DNA of 64,000 nucleotides from Thalassotalea piscium (GCF_030295935.1 NZ_AP027362.1:1302001-1366000), one strand, 5' to 3'; positions 7,542 to 17,952 are shown, numbered from the stretch's first letter. The notes: generated by a model from the letters alone, not told the origin. Numbers and translations are program-made.

Positions 7542-10500
7542 TTAACCAACAAACTTACGGGCGTTTCTAAACATACGAACCCAAGGTGAATCCTCTTGCC
7601 ATTCGTCTGGGTGCCATGAGTTTGAAACCGTTCTAAACACACGCTCTGGATGCGGCATCATTATAGTAACGCGTCCATCTGTAGTTGTTAGGGCTGTTAT
7701 ACCATCTGGTGAACCATTAGGGTTTGCTGGGTATGTTTCAGTTACTTCACCATAGTTATCAACAAAGCGCATCGATACAGTACCTGAATCGTTGGCAGCA
7801 CCAATTGCTGCTTCAGAAGCAAATTCAGCATGACCTTCGCCATGAGAAACAGCGATAGGCATACGTGAACCTTCCATTCCTTTGAAGAAAATTGACGGGC
7901 TTTGTTGAATTTCAACCAATGAGAAACGCGCTTCAAAGCGTTCAGACTTGTTCTGTACGAAATGTGGCCAAGTGTCAGTTCCTGGAATAATTTCTTTCAA
8001 GTTAGACAGCATTTGACAACCGTTACACACACCTAAACTAAAGGTATCTTCACGATGGAAGAAGGCTTTAAACATTTCGCGTGCTTTGGGGTTAAATAGA
8101 ATTGATTTCGCCCAACCTTCACCAGCACCTAACACATCACCATAAGAGAAACCGCCACAAGCGACTAAGCCGTTAAAATCGGCTAAGTCTACTCGACCTG
8201 CCAGAATATCTGACATGTGTACATCAATTGCGATAAAACCAGCACGGTCAAACGAGGCTGCCATTTCAACGTGAGAATTAACACCTTGTTCACGTAAAAT
8301 AGCGATTTTTGGGTTGGTAATGTTTTGTGCGTCTTTCGCTATTAAATCGGCAACTATATCTTCGTTAATGTCGAAGGTTAGCTCAGTATTTAAGCCAGGA
8401 TCTTCAGTATCAAATTTAACATCAAACTCTTGTTGTGCACATTCAGGATTATCACGTAACGATTGCATTTTAAGCGTTGTTTCAGCCCAAACTGTACGAT
8501 AATACGTACGCGAGTTCTCTAAAACCGTTTCGCCATTACGAGTAAAGCTGATCATATCAGTGTTGTTTATTACACCAATATCTGTGCATAACTCAAGTAT
8601 GCCGTGTTGTTCAAAAACCGCATGCACTGCATCTACATCAGTTTCTAAAATTTGTATAACAGCGCCTAATTCTTCATGAAATAAAACTTCTAAATCAGTA
8701 CCGTTAAACTTAGATAAGTCAATATCAACACCTGTATGACCTGCGAATGCCATTTCGGCTACTGTGGTAAATAAACCGCCGTCAGATCTGTCATGGTAAG
8801 CAATTAGTTTTTCGTCGCGAACTAACGTTTGTATCGCGTTAAAGAAACCTTTTAAGTGCGCTGCGTTATCAACATCAGGCGTTTCTTTACCTAGCTGCTT
8901 ATAAACCTGTGCTAAACATGAGCCACCTAATCGATTTTTACCATTCGATAAGTCAATGGCGACAATACGACTATCACCTTTATCGGTTCTTAGCTGTGGG
9001 GTAACTGTTTTGCGAATATCTTCAACACGGCCAAATGCGGTGATCACTAACGAAAGTGGCGAGGTTACAGATTTTTCTTGTGCTGAGCCGTCAGTGTTGT
9101 CAGTCCATGTTGTTTTCATCGACATAGAGTCTTTACCAACAGGTACCGTTAACCCTAACGCAGGGCAAAGCTCTTCGCCAACTGCTTTAACCGCTTCGTA
9201 TAAACCAGCATCTTCTCCTGGGTGGCCTGCAGGCGACATCCAGTTAGCTGAAAGTTTAATGCGGTTTAAGTCGCCAATATCCGTGCCAGCAATATTAGTT
9301 AACGACTCTGCAATAGCTAAACGTGCAGAAGCACCATAGTTTAGTAAAGCTACAGGTGTACGTTCACCAATAGACATGGCTTCGCCATGGTATGAATCAA
9401 GCGCTGCAGCCGTTACGCCACAGTCTGCAACAGGTACTTGCCAAGGGCCAACCATTTGATCACGGGCAACCATACCCGTTACCGAACGGTCACCAATTGT
9501 AATTAAAAAGGTTTTTTCAGCAATGGTAGGTAAACGTAATAATCGGTCAGCGGCTTCGCTCACGTTAACGTTATCAAGGTCAAGTGCTTCACCTGTTTCT
9601 TTAATTGATTTTACATCTTTAATAATTTTAGGCGTTTTACCTAATAAAACATCAAGCGGTAAATCAATGGGTGTGTTTTTTTCTGGGTCATTGGCAAAAT
9701 GTGAATCGGTAACGGTTAAATGTTCTTCTTCAGTGGCTTTACCAACGACAGCAAATGGTGCACGTTCGCGCGCACAAATAGCTTCAAAAACAGGAAGTTG
9801 TTCATCGGAAACGGCTAATACATAACGTTCTTGAGATTCGTTACACCAAATTTCGTGAGGAGCCATGCTACGCTCGTCGTTAGGCACATTGCGTAATTCA
9901 AATATACCGCCACGACCACCGTCTGATACTAATTCTGGAAATGCATTCGATAAGCCACCAGCGCCCACATCATGAATAAATAAAATTGGGTTATCATCAC
10001 CTAACTGCCAACAGCGGTCGATAACTTCTTGGCATCGACGCTCCATTTCAGGGTTTTCACGTTGTACAGAAGCAAAGTCTAAGTTTTCGGCTGATTGGCC
10101 AGAAGCCATACTAGAAGCAGCACCACCACCTAAACCAATATTCATCGCCGGGCCACCTAATGCAATTAAGTTAGCACCTACGCAAATCTCACCTTTTTGT
10201 ACATGTTCGTCACGAATGTTACCTAAACCACCAGCAAGCATTATAGGTTTATGGTATCCACGTACCTCGATGCCGTTAAATGAATTTACTTTTTCTTCGT
10301 AAGTACGAAAGTAACCTAAAATAGCAGGGCGACCAAATTCATTGTTAAACGCAGCGCCACCTAATGGACCTTCAAGCATAATATCTAGTGCTGTTACAAT
10401 GCGGTCTGGTTTGCCATAATCTGTTTCCCACGGTTGTTCAAAACCTGGAATACGTAAATTTGATACCGAAAAGCCCACCAAACCTGCTTTAGGTTTTGAA

Positions 10501-11495
10501 CCAACACCAGTAGCACCTTCATCTCGAATTTCGCCACCAGAGCCGGTTGCAGCGCCAGGGTAAGGTGAAATAGCCGTAGGGTGGTTATGTGTTTCAACTT
10601 TCATCAAAATTTGAATATCTTCATGATGATAGCCATATTCATTAGTTTGCGGATCAGGGAAGAAACGGCCGCCTTCTGATCCAACCATAACAGAAGCATT
10701 ATCTTTATAAGCACTTAATACATAGTCAGGGTTGATTTCATGAGTATTACGGATCATTTTAAATAATGATTTTGGCTGTTTAACGCCGTCAATGGTCCAG
10801 TCAGCATTGAATATTTTATGACGACAGTGCTCAGAATTTGCTTGAGCAAACATATAAAGCTCGATGTCGTGAGGGTTACGCCCTAATTTAATAAAGTTGT
10901 CGGCAAGGTAGGTAATTTCGTCTTCAGCTAATGCTAAGCCTAAGTCTATATTGGCTTTTTCAAGTGCTTCACGACCACCGGTAAGTACATCTATTACGGT
11001 TAGTTCACCTGGCTCTGCTGTTGCAAAAAGCGCTTGTGCGTCGTTGAACTCAGTAAAAACTGTTTCCATCATACGGTCGTGAATTAAATTGTTTAGTTGT
11101 TTTTCTTGCTCAATTGTTAGTTTGTCGCTTAATACATAGTAAGCAATACCACGCTCTAAACGTTCTACTTTATTTAAGCCACAATTATGAGCAATATCAG
11201 TAGACTTTGAAGACCATGGAGAAATTGTACCAGGACGAGGTGTTACTAGTAATAACGTGCCTGTTGGTTCGTGTTCTTCAATGGTAGGGCCGTAGGTTAA
11301 TAATTTTGCTAATACATTTGATTCATCAGTCGTTAATTCTGACGATAAATGTGCGAAATGGGTAAACTCCGCATAAATATCATGAACGGGTAGGCCCGCT
11401 TCAGCACACTGAGAAAGTAGTTTTTTAACTCGAAAATCTGATAGTGCCGGAGCGCCTCGAAGGGTTTGGATCAACATCGCCATTAGTTTACTCAC
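7542..11495 (-). CDS. purL: Phosphoribosylformylglycinamidine synthase (FGAM synthase)
   Basis: The 1317-residue large-form PurL catalyses the fourth step of purine synthesis, FGAR + Gln + ATP to FGAM. In order it shows the N-terminal PurS-like domain and linker, the first AIRS-type synthetase half ([26 protein letters not shown] near residues 300-325), the second half ([10 protein letters not shown]), and a C-terminal class I glutaminase with the nucleophile C1157 in GVCNGCQML and the downstream HPERVFR histidine-glutamate pair. The length matches E. coli (1295). It is divergent from mltF, as in many gammaproteobacteria. ATG 11495 follows TTTTTTTTACTAG without a strong site, but the N-terminus [19 protein letters not shown] is family-like; MAMLIQ is an alternative start. 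Confidence 0.97.
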   Translation of the reverse strand: MSKLMAMLIQTLRGAPALSDFRVKKLLSQCAEAGLPVHDIYAEFTHFAHLSSELTTDESNVLAKLLTYGPTIEEHEPTGTLLLVTPRPGTISPWSSKSTDIAHNCGLNKVERLERGIAYYVLSDKLTIEQEKQLNNLIHDRMMETVFTEFNDAQALFATAEPGELTVIDVLTGGREALEKANIDLGLALAEDEITYLADNFIKLGRNPHDIELYMFAQANSEHCRHKIFNADWTIDGVKQPKSLFKMIRNTHEINPDYVLSAYKDNASVMVGSEGGRFFPDPQTNEYGYHHEDIQILMKVETHNHPTAISPYPGAATGSGGEIRDEGATGVGSKPKAGLVGFSVSNLRIPGFEQPWETDYGKPDRIVTALDIMLEGPLGGAAFNNEFGRPAILGYFRTYEEKVNSFNGIEVRGYHKPIMLAGGLGNIRDEHVQKGEICVGANLIALGGPAMNIGLGGGAASSMASGQSAENLDFASVQRENPEMERRCQEVIDRCWQLGDDNPILFIHDVGAGGLSNAFPELVSDGGRGGIFELRNVPNDERSMAPHEIWCNESQERYVLAVSDEQLPVFEAICARERAPFAVVGKATEEEHLTVTDSHFANDPEKNTPIDLPLDVLLGKTPKIIKDVKSIKETGEALDLDNVNVSEAADRLLRLPTIAEKTFLITIGDRSVTGMVARDQMVGPWQVPVADCGVTAAALDSYHGEAMSIGERTPVALLNYGASARLAIAESLTNIAGTDIGDLNRIKLSANWMSPAGHPGEDAGLYEAVKAVGEELCPALGLTVPVGKDSMSMKTTWTDNTDGSAQEKSVTSPLSLVITAFGRVEDIRKTVTPQLRTDKGDSRIVAIDLSNGKNRLGGSCLAQVYKQLGKETPDVDNAAHLKGFFNAIQTLVRDEKLIAYHDRSDGGLFTTVAEMAFAGHTGVDIDLSKFNGTDLEVLFHEELGAVIQILETDVDAVHAVFEQHGILELCTDIGVINNTDMISFTRNGETVLENSRTYYRTVWAETTLKMQSLRDNPECAQQEFDVKFDTEDPGLNTELTFDINEDIVADLIAKDAQNITNPKIAILREQGVNSHVEMAASFDRAGFIAIDVHMSDILAGRVDLADFNGLVACGGFSYGDVLGAGEGWAKSILFNPKAREMFKAFFHREDTFSLGVCNGCQMLSNLKEIIPGTDTWPHFVQNKSERFEARFSLVEIQQSPSIFFKGMEGSRMPIAVSHGEGHAEFASEAAIGAANDSGTVSMRFVDNYGEVTETYPANPNGSPDGITALTTTDGRVTIMMPHPERVFRTVSNSWHPDEWQEDSPWVRMFRNARKFVG

Positions 11496-11528
11496 TAGTA
11501 AAAAAAATTAGGGGTAAAAATCGCGCGT

Positions 11529-11557
11529 ATTATAGAGGAATTAACCTGTTTTGATAA
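11529..11557 (-). promoter_or_regulatory. Probable sigma-70 promoter of purL
   Basis: On the minus strand TTATCA (11557-11552), a 17-base spacer and a perfect TATAAT (11534-11529) lie 34 bases upstream of the purL start. I saw no convincing PurR box. Confidence 0.55.
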
Positions 11558-11633
11558 GGAAAACTTTATCAGATCACAACTATAATGAAAAAGTCCTTTA
11601 TCAATAAATGAAATAACGACACAATGTATCACT

Positions 11634-13109
11634 ATGAAACAATATAAAAATAATGTTTTTACCCAGAGTAAATTTTTATTGCTTATTTGCATTGTGCTTG
11701 CTGCACTATTGCAAGGGTGTAAAAGCGACCCCGAACATGCTGACTTATCGCGTATTATGGCGCGAGGGCATCTTACAGTTGGCACTTTATATGGCTCAAC
11801 AAGCTACTATTTAGGTGCTGAAGGCCCAACGGGTTTTGAATATGAATTAGCACAAAAATATGCAGAATATCTTGGTGTAGAGCTTAAAGTAATACCAAGC
11901 TATAACTTAGATGAGCTTTTTTTCAAGCTTGATACGGGCGAGGTTGACCTAATAGCCGCAGGGCTCACCGTAACGCCAAAACGCGCAAAGCAATACAACT
12001 TTTCTCCAAGCTATAACAGCATTAGTCAAAAATTGGTTTATAAACAAGGTAAAGACAGGCCGCGAAATTTAGACCAGCTTGATGGTAAATTATTAGTCAC
12101 TACAAACTCTAGTCATGTTGAAAACTTAGAAGCATTAAAACTTAGCAACCAAGATCTTGTTTGGGAAGAAAACCCAGAGTTAGACAGTGAAGAGCTTTTA
12201 TTAAAAGTATTAGATGAGTCAATAGACTACACGATAATTGATAGCCACACGTTAGCCGTAAGCCGACGTTATTACCCTGAAATAAGCATAGCGTTTACTG
12301 TTCAACCAGAGCAACCTTTAGCTTGGGCACTAAGTAAAAAAGGTGACGACAGTATTTTTGCCAGTGTTATTGAATTTTTTGGACAAGTGCATCACGACGG
12401 TACTTTGCTTGCCCTTGACGACAAATACTATGGTCATGTAGAGCAGTTTAACTATGTAGATACCCGTTTGTTTATTCAGGCTGTTGAGAAAAAACTACCC
12501 AAATATCGCCACCTTTTTGAAAAGTATGGTCAAGAAATGGATTGGCGTTTACTGGCAGCAATTAGCTATCAAGAGTCACATTGGGAACCGCATGCCCGCT
12601 CATATACCGGTGTACGCGGTATGATGATGCTAACCCTGCCTACGGCGAAACAAATGGGTATAAAAAGCCGGCTCGACGCTGAGCAAAGTGTACGTGGTGG
12701 TGCAAAGTACTTTAAACGTATGTTTGACCGTATGCCGGCACGTGTTCCTCACCCTGATCGATTGTGGTTTGCATTAGCTTCATATAACGTAGGCCTTGGT
12801 CATTTAAACGACGCACGAGCAATTACAAAAAAACAAGGTGGCGACCCCGACCGTTGGGTAGAAGTTAAAAAACGATTGCCCTTATTAAAACAAAAGAAAT
12901 ATTACAAACATACCCGTTACGGATATGCGCGTGGCGATGAACCCGTGCATTATGTTGAAAACATTCGTCGATATTACGATACCTTAACGTGGATGGATGA
13001 GAAGCAACAAGAAGAAACGAAAAAACTAGAATTAGAGATAAAAAACAACGAACTAGCACCTGCGGAACAAATAGTTACAATTGAAACCGCCGAATCTACT
13101 GAAGAATAA
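11634..13109 (+). CDS. mltF: Membrane-bound lytic murein transglycosylase F
   Basis: The 491-residue protein starts with a signal peptide whose end, LAALLQGC, is a possible lipobox (C29), then a periplasmic solute-binding (SBP_bac_3) domain (about 45-270) and a C-terminal SLT lysozyme-like domain (about 285-455). The catalytic glutamate is E314 in [12 protein letters not shown], and the YNVGLGHL and YVENIRRYY segments complete the SLT fold. MltF cleaves the glycan strands of peptidoglycan at the outer membrane inner face, giving anhydromuropeptides. It is divergent from purL, the arrangement known in E. coli (yfhD-purL). A TATAAT lies at 11581-11586, but no clear -35 partner. Confidence 0.95.
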   Translation: MKQYKNNVFTQSKFLLLICIVLAALLQGCKSDPEHADLSRIMARGHLTVGTLYGSTSYYLGAEGPTGFEYELAQKYAEYLGVELKVIPSYNLDELFFKLDTGEVDLIAAGLTVTPKRAKQYNFSPSYNSISQKLVYKQGKDRPRNLDQLDGKLLVTTNSSHVENLEALKLSNQDLVWEENPELDSEELLLKVLDESIDYTIIDSHTLAVSRRYYPEISIAFTVQPEQPLAWALSKKGDDSIFASVIEFFGQVHHDGTLLALDDKYYGHVEQFNYVDTRLFIQAVEKKLPKYRHLFEKYGQEMDWRLLAAISYQESHWEPHARSYTGVRGMMMLTLPTAKQMGIKSRLDAEQSVRGGAKYFKRMFDRMPARVPHPDRLWFALASYNVGLGHLNDARAITKKQGGDPDRWVEVKKRLPLLKQKKYYKHTRYGYARGDEPVHYVENIRRYYDTLTWMDEKQQEETKKLELEIKNNELAPAEQIVTIETAESTEE

Positions 13110-13283
13110 GCACTTCCACTAGACTTTCTTTGTATATTGTCATACAAGAGTAACAGTTATCGTTCATACTATAACTAGATTACTGATTAACCTAGGTTTA
13201 ATACAATAGGCAATACAACAAACAGTATTTTAACGTTGGCAAACATAGGTTAATTTTTTAACTAAACGACAAAGGAGACAATA

Positions 13284-13418
13284 ATGTCAATAAGAACGAG
13301 AAAACTTTCTCAAGCAATACAACGTAAACGTATGCAAAGTAGACTAAAGCAAAAATTAAACTGCCGCCGTCATGCACAGTTTATACAAGAAACACATAGC
13401 CAATTAGCACAAGCTTAA
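13284..13418 (+). CDS. 44-residue arginine-rich small protein
   Basis: This small gene has a textbook ribosome site, AAAGGAGA at 13271-13278, five bases before ATG 13284. The product begins MSIRTRKLSQAIQRKRMQSR and has 7 Arg, 4 Lys and 2 His against a single acidic residue, so it is very basic, with one Cys (C27). It is too polar for a membrane protein and predicts mostly helix; nucleic-acid or ribosome binding would fit but is inference. A strong terminator overlaps the 3' end of the gene, so the gene is its own transcription unit between mltF and the DUF885 gene. The family is not recognised. Confidence 0.7.
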   Translation: MSIRTRKLSQAIQRKRMQSRLKQKLNCRRHAQFIQETHSQLAQA

Positions 13419-13429
13419 TTGGCTTTTTA
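13398..13429 (+). terminator. Rho-independent terminator overlapping the small-gene stop
   Basis: AGCCAATTA (13398-13406) pairs with TAATTGGCT (13416-13424), followed by TTTTTA. The right arm starts with the TAA stop codon, so coding sequence and terminator overlap. Confidence 0.85.
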
Positions 13430-13587
13430 TTTTCTACCCCCTTATCTTTAAACACTTACCTTTATCTCTTTACTTTTTATCTCTCACTTTCAACTGATAA
13501 TCTTTACTTTTCATCGTGCAATGCTATTTATCTGATGCTATTTGGGCTATGTTGCCTATAACATTATTATTATAAATAGGTATTTAT

Positions 13588-15390
13588 ATGAGTCGTTTAT
13601 TTACTCAGCTTTTGGTGGTAACGGCCACTATTATCTCGTTAACTGCTTGTCAAACCACACCGAACAAAGTAAGTGCTGACCAAGCCTTTGATAGCACAGT
13701 GCAGCAATTATTAAATCAACGTGCCGGTAAAGGTGTTTATGAAGTTGCTGCAGCAGATGATCAAAAGCGTTATTGGCCTGATTTATCACCTCAATACTTA
13801 CAAACACAGTTTGAACAGCGCCAAACATTAGCAGCACAGTTTGAACAAATAGATCAAACGGCATTGTCAGCCGATAATAAAATTAACTACGCTATTATTA
13901 AAGCGCAGCTTGATAACCGAATTGCCAATTATCAGTTTAAATCACATTATCTCCCGCTTAAGTCAGAATCAGGTTTTCATTCTAATGTTAACTTTATGAT
14001 TGATAGTACTGAGTTTTCAACGGAACAAGATATTGAAAACTATGTGAATAAAATGGCAGCTTTACCTGAGTACTTTGAACAAAATATTTATTGGATGCGC
14101 CAAGGTTTAGCATCAGGTATTACACAACCGCAAGCGGTATTAATTGGTTATGAACAGTCAATTAGTGCCTTTATTCCTGAAAGTATTGAGCAATCGGTAT
14201 TTTTTAAACCATTCGCATCAGTGCCTAAGTTACTTGACCAAGAACTTGTAAAAGCACAGCAAGCTAAGCTTCGTACTTTACTATCCACACAAATTATTCC
14301 AGCGTATGAAAGTTATTATCAATTTTTTACGCAAGAATACTTTCCTAAAGCTCGTAAAAATATTGCGGTATCGTCAACGCCCGCTGGACGCGCTTTTTAT
14401 GAAAATAGAGTGAAACACTTTACCACCACAGAGATGACCGCTGAAGAGGTTCATCAATTGGGCTTACGTGAAGTTGCACGAATTCGTGCTGAAATGGACG
14501 AAGTAATACTTAACATTGGTTTTGAAGGCAGCTTTGCTGAATTTACCCACTTTTTACGCACCGACCCACAATTTTATGCAAGAACACCGCTCGAGCTAAT
14601 TAAAGAAGCATCTTATATCGCCAAACAAATTGATGGCAAATTACCTTCATTATTTAAGCATTTACCACGTACGCCATACGGAGTAGCACCTGTACCAGAG
14701 GCTATTGCGCCAAAATATACCACAGGACGTTATATTAGCCCGGCAACTGATCGTCATTCGGGTTCATACTGGGTAAACACCTATGCTTTAGACAAACGCC
14801 CACTTTATGCATTACCTGCGTTAACACTACACGAAGGAGTTCCGGGACATCATTTACAAATATCGCTTAATAGTGAATTAGACAATCTACCATCGTATCG
14901 CCAACATGCTTATATTTCAGCTTTTGGTGAAGGTTGGGGATTATACTCAGAATGGTTAGGCATAGAAGCAGGTATTTATACCGATCACTATGCTGATTTT
15001 GGTCGACTAAGTTATGAAATGTGGCGCGCTGCGCGCTTAGTTGTTGATACGGGCATGCATATGAAAGGCTGGTCAAGAGCGCAAGCAATGGACTTTATGA
15101 AAGATAACACAGCGTTATCATTACATAATGTAAAAACAGAAATTGACCGTTATATTTCATGGCCGGGACAAGCCTTGTCTTACAAAATAGGTGAAATAAC
15201 CATTAGAAAATTACGCCAACAAGCAGAAACTGAATTAGCGCGTGATTTTGATGTACGTGAATTTCATCATCAAGTGTTGAAAAATGGCTCTATACCGTTA
15301 AATGTATTAGAACAACAAATTGAAGATTACATTCAACAGGTAAAATTAACTTTGTTAGAAAAAACGGCAAAAGACAAAACAAAAGAATAA
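13588..15390 (+). CDS. DUF885 family lipoprotein, probable zinc metallopeptidase
   Basis: This 600-residue protein begins with a lipoprotein signal (SLTAC, C21) and is probably exported to the periplasm or outer membrane. The DUF885 domain covers most of the rest. The signature LHEGVPGHHLQ puts the presumed zinc ligands at H415, H421 or H422, with glutamate E416, and FGEGWGLYSEWLG and YEMWRAARLVVDTGMH follow as usual for the family. DUF885 proteins are related to M2/M3-like zinc peptidases; the substrate is unknown. A paralogue with the same layout lies at 52.3 kb. The gene stands alone and is followed by RAYT debris. Confidence 0.88.
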   Translation: MSRLFTQLLVVTATIISLTACQTTPNKVSADQAFDSTVQQLLNQRAGKGVYEVAAADDQKRYWPDLSPQYLQTQFEQRQTLAAQFEQIDQTALSADNKINYAIIKAQLDNRIANYQFKSHYLPLKSESGFHSNVNFMIDSTEFSTEQDIENYVNKMAALPEYFEQNIYWMRQGLASGITQPQAVLIGYEQSISAFIPESIEQSVFFKPFASVPKLLDQELVKAQQAKLRTLLSTQIIPAYESYYQFFTQEYFPKARKNIAVSSTPAGRAFYENRVKHFTTTEMTAEEVHQLGLREVARIRAEMDEVILNIGFEGSFAEFTHFLRTDPQFYARTPLELIKEASYIAKQIDGKLPSLFKHLPRTPYGVAPVPEAIAPKYTTGRYISPATDRHSGSYWVNTYALDKRPLYALPALTLHEGVPGHHLQISLNSELDNLPSYRQHAYISAFGEGWGLYSEWLGIEAGIYTDHYADFGRLSYEMWRAARLVVDTGMHMKGWSRAQAMDFMKDNTALSLHNVKTEIDRYISWPGQALSYKIGEITIRKLRQQAETELARDFDVREFHHQVLKNGSIPLNVLEQQIEDYIQQVKLTLLEKTAKDKTKE

Positions 15391-15444
15391 AATAGTAAAA
15401 AAAAAAGGACAGTCGTTTATATTTCCAAGATTTTATAAGCGAGT

Positions 15445-15879
15445 GTGGAGTAGTTGGCATTATCTTATGGGAGAAGTGCCAACGCCAAAATGGCTTGCAA
15501 TTGACAAAGTGTTATTACACTTTTCAAAATATAAAACAACAGCTCGGCACAAATTTGCAAAGTTTGTAGAGCAAGGTAAAGCGGTAAATCTTAGGGGCAA
15601 TATTATTAATCAGGTGTTTTTGGGTAATAGTGATTTTGTCGACGAGCATTTAGCTTTATTAAAAGGTCAGAATGATAATTTATCCGAAATACCACATAAG
15701 CAAATGCGGAAACAGGCTCTATCACTTGAAGAGTATGCTAAATCGTTATCTAAAAGGGATGAAGCAATAAATGCAGCTTATTTATCAGGTGCTTATACGT
15801 TAAAAGAAGTGGGTGATTTTTTAAGTTACACTATTCTCGAGTGAGTAAAATTGTGGCAAAAAGCAAGACCTGACCCTTA
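15445..15879 (+). pseudogene. 5'-truncated, frameshifted RAYT copy 1
   Basis: This 435-bp segment matches 17233-17668 of the complete RAYT and begins at the WSSWHY codons, with no HUH motif or catalytic tyrosine. A T run of 6 instead of 7 near 15818 shifts the frame, so the product ends EVGDFLSYTILE instead of continuing into the C-terminal helix. It ends at the common 3' terminus GCAAGACCTGACCCTTA. It carries CTAAAAGGG where the complete copy has CAAATAGGG. Confidence 0.92.
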
Positions 15880-16004
15880 CATATGACTTACATAAAACTG
15901 CAAAATCGAGTATAAAATCGTTTAACAACACGCTTTCAAATGGATTCAGTATTATTATCATCAGTTAACGCGCCGTTATAAATTACTCTAGCTCTGAAAT
16001 CTAA

Positions 16005-16037
16005 TTTGTACTAAGATGTATTACATGTGAATACAAA
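16005..16037 (+). promoter_or_regulatory. Nested symmetric operator of the toxin-antitoxin pair
   Basis: Two inverted repeats share one centre at 16021: inner ATGTA-T-TACAT (16016-16026) and outer TTTGTA (16005-16010) with TACAAA (16032-16037). It ends 10 bases before the antitoxin start. A ribbon-helix-helix repressor binding as a pair of dimers would fit this geometry, giving autoregulation. A possible -10, TAAGAT, lies within it at 16012-16017. Confidence 0.65.
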
Positions 16038-16047
16038 GGGCGTTCTG

Positions 16048-16311
16048 ATGAGTATTACAAGTATCCGGCTAGCAGATGACATAGAGAAGCCTCTTGAATC
16101 CTTAGCTACCAAATTAGACCGAAGTAAAAACTACCTTATAAATCAAGCGATTAAAGAGTTTTTGTCTAGACAGGCAGTAGAGGACTCAAGGTGGTCTGAT
16201 ACATTGATAGCTTTAGAGTCCATTAAGTCTGGTAAATCCCTTGCTGAAGCCGACGTTAATACTTGGTTAAACAGCTGGGGCAATGGTGAGCGCAAAGAGC
16301 CACCTAAATGA
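16048..16311 (+). CDS. Ribbon-helix-helix (CopG/ParD-like) antitoxin
   Basis: This 87-residue protein starts MSITSIRLADDIEKPLESLA, a beta strand and first helix of a ribbon-helix-helix DNA-binding domain (residues 3-45), ending DRSKNYLINQAIKEFL. The remaining C-terminal half would wrap the toxin. ATG 16048 is preferred over GTG 16027, which would add an unlike leader and overlap the operator. The toxin gene overlaps by 4 bases (ATGA), so the two are coupled. It should neutralise the ParE-like toxin and repress its own promoter. Confidence 0.85.
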   Translation: MSITSIRLADDIEKPLESLATKLDRSKNYLINQAIKEFLSRQAVEDSRWSDTLIALESIKSGKSLAEADVNTWLNSWGNGERKEPPK

Positions 16312-16598
16312 TAGAGGTTAAGTATTCCCCTAAATCTATCGAAGATCTTCAACGAGTTGTAGAGTTTGTTGAAGCTAAAAATCAGTATGCAGCTCGAAGA
16401 ATCGCAATTGATCTTCAAGAGGGTGTTTCTAAGCTAAAGCAATTTCCTCAAATCGGCATACCTGTTATTAAAGCCCCTGACCCAGAGAAAATTCGCGATC
16501 TATATGTTGGTGACTACACTGTACGGTATTTAATTACCGACGAAACTATTTACATATTAAGAGTATGGCATAACAAAGAAAACGAGAAAAACTTATAA
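16308..16598 (+). CDS. ParE/RelE-superfamily toxin
   Basis: This 96-residue protein has the typical ParE layout: two N-terminal helices (SPKSIEDLQRVVEFVEAKN, then AARRIAIDLQEGVSKLKQFP), then the strands IRDLYVGDYTVRYLI and IYILRVWHNKEN. ParE toxins poison DNA gyrase, while RelE relatives cleave mRNA on the ribosome. The long helical hairpin and the absence of an obvious RelE catalytic set favour the ParE side, but the target is not proven by sequence. It starts within the antitoxin stop (ATGA). Confidence 0.85.
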   Translation: MIEVKYSPKSIEDLQRVVEFVEAKNQYAARRIAIDLQEGVSKLKQFPQIGIPVIKAPDPEKIRDLYVGDYTVRYLITDETIYILRVWHNKENEKNL

Positions 16599-16700
16599 CA
16601 GGCGCATGTTGCCGGACTGTTTTTTCGTTGTGCGTAAAATCAGCGGTAAATGCGGGCGCTGTAAAATAACAAAAAATAAAAAATAACAAGGACAGTAAAA

Positions 16701-16768
16701 CAAAAGGGGTCAGGTCTTGCTTCTTGCCTTTTAACAAAAGGGGTCAGGTCTTGCTTCTTGCCTTTTGG
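16701..16768 (+). repeat. Duplicated left end of the RAYT element (34-bp period)
   Basis: CAAAAGGGGTCAGGTCTTGC and the following TTCTTGCCTTTT occur at 16701 and again at 16735. AAAAGG and CCTTTT within each unit can pair, giving a REP-type hairpin. The right end of the element carries the inverse sequence GCAAGACCTGACCC. Confidence 0.9.
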
Positions 16769-17673
16769 TTAATCAGAACTAATCTAAAACTATCGAGTCA
16801 TTAAAATTAGACGGATAAAGTTATGGCGAGGCCACTTAGATTAGAATTTTCAGGTGCTTTATATCACATTACCTCGCGGGGAAATGAGAGAAAGCCGATA
16901 TATATTGAAAAGTCAGATTTTGAAAGTTTTTTAAATTTATTAGGTAAAGTATGTGAGCGTTATAACTGGGCTGTTCACTCATTTTGCTTGATGACAAACC
17001 ATTACCATTTGTTATTAGAAACACCTGATGCGAACCTAAGTAAAGGAATGAGGCAGCTAAACGGTGTATATACGCAATGTTTTAATAGAAAGCACCGTCG
17101 TGTAGGGCACTTATTCCAAGGGCGGTATAAAGCGATATTGGTAGATAAGGACGCTTATCTACTGGAGTTAAATAGGTATATTGTTTTAAATCCAATTAGG
17201 GCAAAAATGGTCAATAATTTATCAGAGTGGCAGTGGAGTAGTTGGCATTATGTTATGGGAGAAGTGCCAACGCCAAAATGGCTTGCAATTGACAAAGTGT
17301 TATTACACTTTTCAAAATATAAAACAACAGCTCGGCACAAATTTGCAAAGTTTGTAGAGCAAGGTAAAGCGGTAAATCTTAGGGGCAATATTATTAATCA
17401 GGTGTTTTTGGGTAATAGTGATTTTGTCGACGAGCATTTAGCTTTATTAAAAGATCAGAAAGATAATTTATCCGAAATACCACATAAGCAAATGCGGAAA
17501 CAGGCTCTATCACTTGAAGAGTATGCTAAATCGTTATCAAATAGGGATGAAGCAATAAATGCAGCTTATTTATCAGGTGCTTATACGTTAAAAGAAGTTG
17601 GTGATTTTTTTAAGTTACACTATTCTCGAGTGAGTAAAATTGTGGCAAAAAGCAAGACCTGACCCTTAGGTTT
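16735..17673 (+). mobile_element. Complete RAYT element
   Basis: The left end GGGGTCAGGTCTTGC (16740-16754) and right end GCAAGACCTGACCC (17652-17665) are inverted repeats about 24 bp long when the flanking AAGG and TTGCC bases are counted. They bracket one intact transposase. The stop codon of the gene lies inside the right repeat. The trailing TTAGGTTT is shared by the truncated copies downstream and appears to be the 3' limit. Confidence 0.85.
16823..17662 (+). CDS. RAYT (REP-associated tyrosine transposase), intact
   Basis: This 279-residue protein begins MARPLRLEFSGALYHITSRG, the classic RAYT start. The HUH motif is H60-Y-H62 in CLMTNHYHLLLE; the candidate catalytic tyrosine is Y83 in LNGVYTQCFNRKH, followed by HLFQGRYKAILVDKD and IVLNPIRAKM. 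A C-terminal extension from about residue 185 ends in a helix-turn-helix-like segment (SGAYTLKEVGDFFKLHYSRVSKIV) as in the DnaA-like tail of some RAYTs, and probably binds the REP end. No disruption is visible. It is the likely source, or a sister of the source, of the truncated copies around it. The stop codon TGA lies inside the terminal repeat. Confidence 0.92.
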   Translation: MARPLRLEFSGALYHITSRGNERKPIYIEKSDFESFLNLLGKVCERYNWAVHSFCLMTNHYHLLLETPDANLSKGMRQLNGVYTQCFNRKHRRVGHLFQGRYKAILVDKDAYLLELNRYIVLNPIRAKMVNNLSEWQWSSWHYVMGEVPTPKWLAIDKVLLHFSKYKTTARHKFAKFVEQGKAVNLRGNIINQVFLGNSDFVDEHLALLKDQKDNLSEIPHKQMRKQALSLEEYAKSLSNRDEAINAAYLSGAYTLKEVGDFFKLHYSRVSKIVAKSKT

Positions 17674-17678
17674 GCTTC

Positions 17679-17888
17679 TAATTTATCCGAAATACCACAT
17701 AAGTAAATGCGGAAACAGGCTCTATCACTTGAAGAGTATGCTAAATCGTTATCTAAAAGGGATGAAGCAATAAATGCAGCTTATTTATCAGGTGCTTATA
17801 CGTTAAAAGAAGTTGGTGATTTTTTTAAGTTACACTATTCTCGAGTGAGTAAAATTGTGGCAAAAAGCAAGACCTGACCCTTAGGTTT
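17679..17888 (+). pseudogene. 5'-truncated RAYT copy 2
   Basis: It matches the complete copy from 17464 (TAATTTATCCG) to the common 3' terminus CCCTTAGGTTT. An early in-frame stop arises from CATAAGTAA. It carries CTAAAAGGG like copy 1, not CAAATAGGG like the adjacent complete copy. Five filler bases (GCTTC) separate it from the complete element. Confidence 0.92.
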
Positions 17889-17889
17889 G

Positions 17890-17952
17890 TAAGTTACACT
17901 ATTCTCGAGTGAGTAAAATTGTGGCAAAAAGCAAGACCTGACCCTTAGGTTT
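17890..17952 (+). pseudogene. 5'-truncated RAYT copy 3 (63 bp)
   Basis: Only the last segment remains, TAAGTTACACTATTCTCG to CCCTTAGGTTT, with one filler base (G) at its left junction. It is essentially the 3' hairpin region alone. Confidence 0.9.

Noticed and set aside
8956-9339. Long open frame on the plus strand inside purL (also 9523-9825)
   Set aside because: purL is complete and strongly conserved on the opposite strand; the frames have no ribosome site or recognisable product.
11496-11633. Purine riboswitch or PurR operator before purL
   Set aside because: No conserved riboswitch core and no clear PurR-like palindrome could be found.
11495-11785. Minus-strand frame extending from the purL start into mltF
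   Set aside because: It overlaps the purL promoter and the conserved mltF signal peptide region and looks like a shadow.
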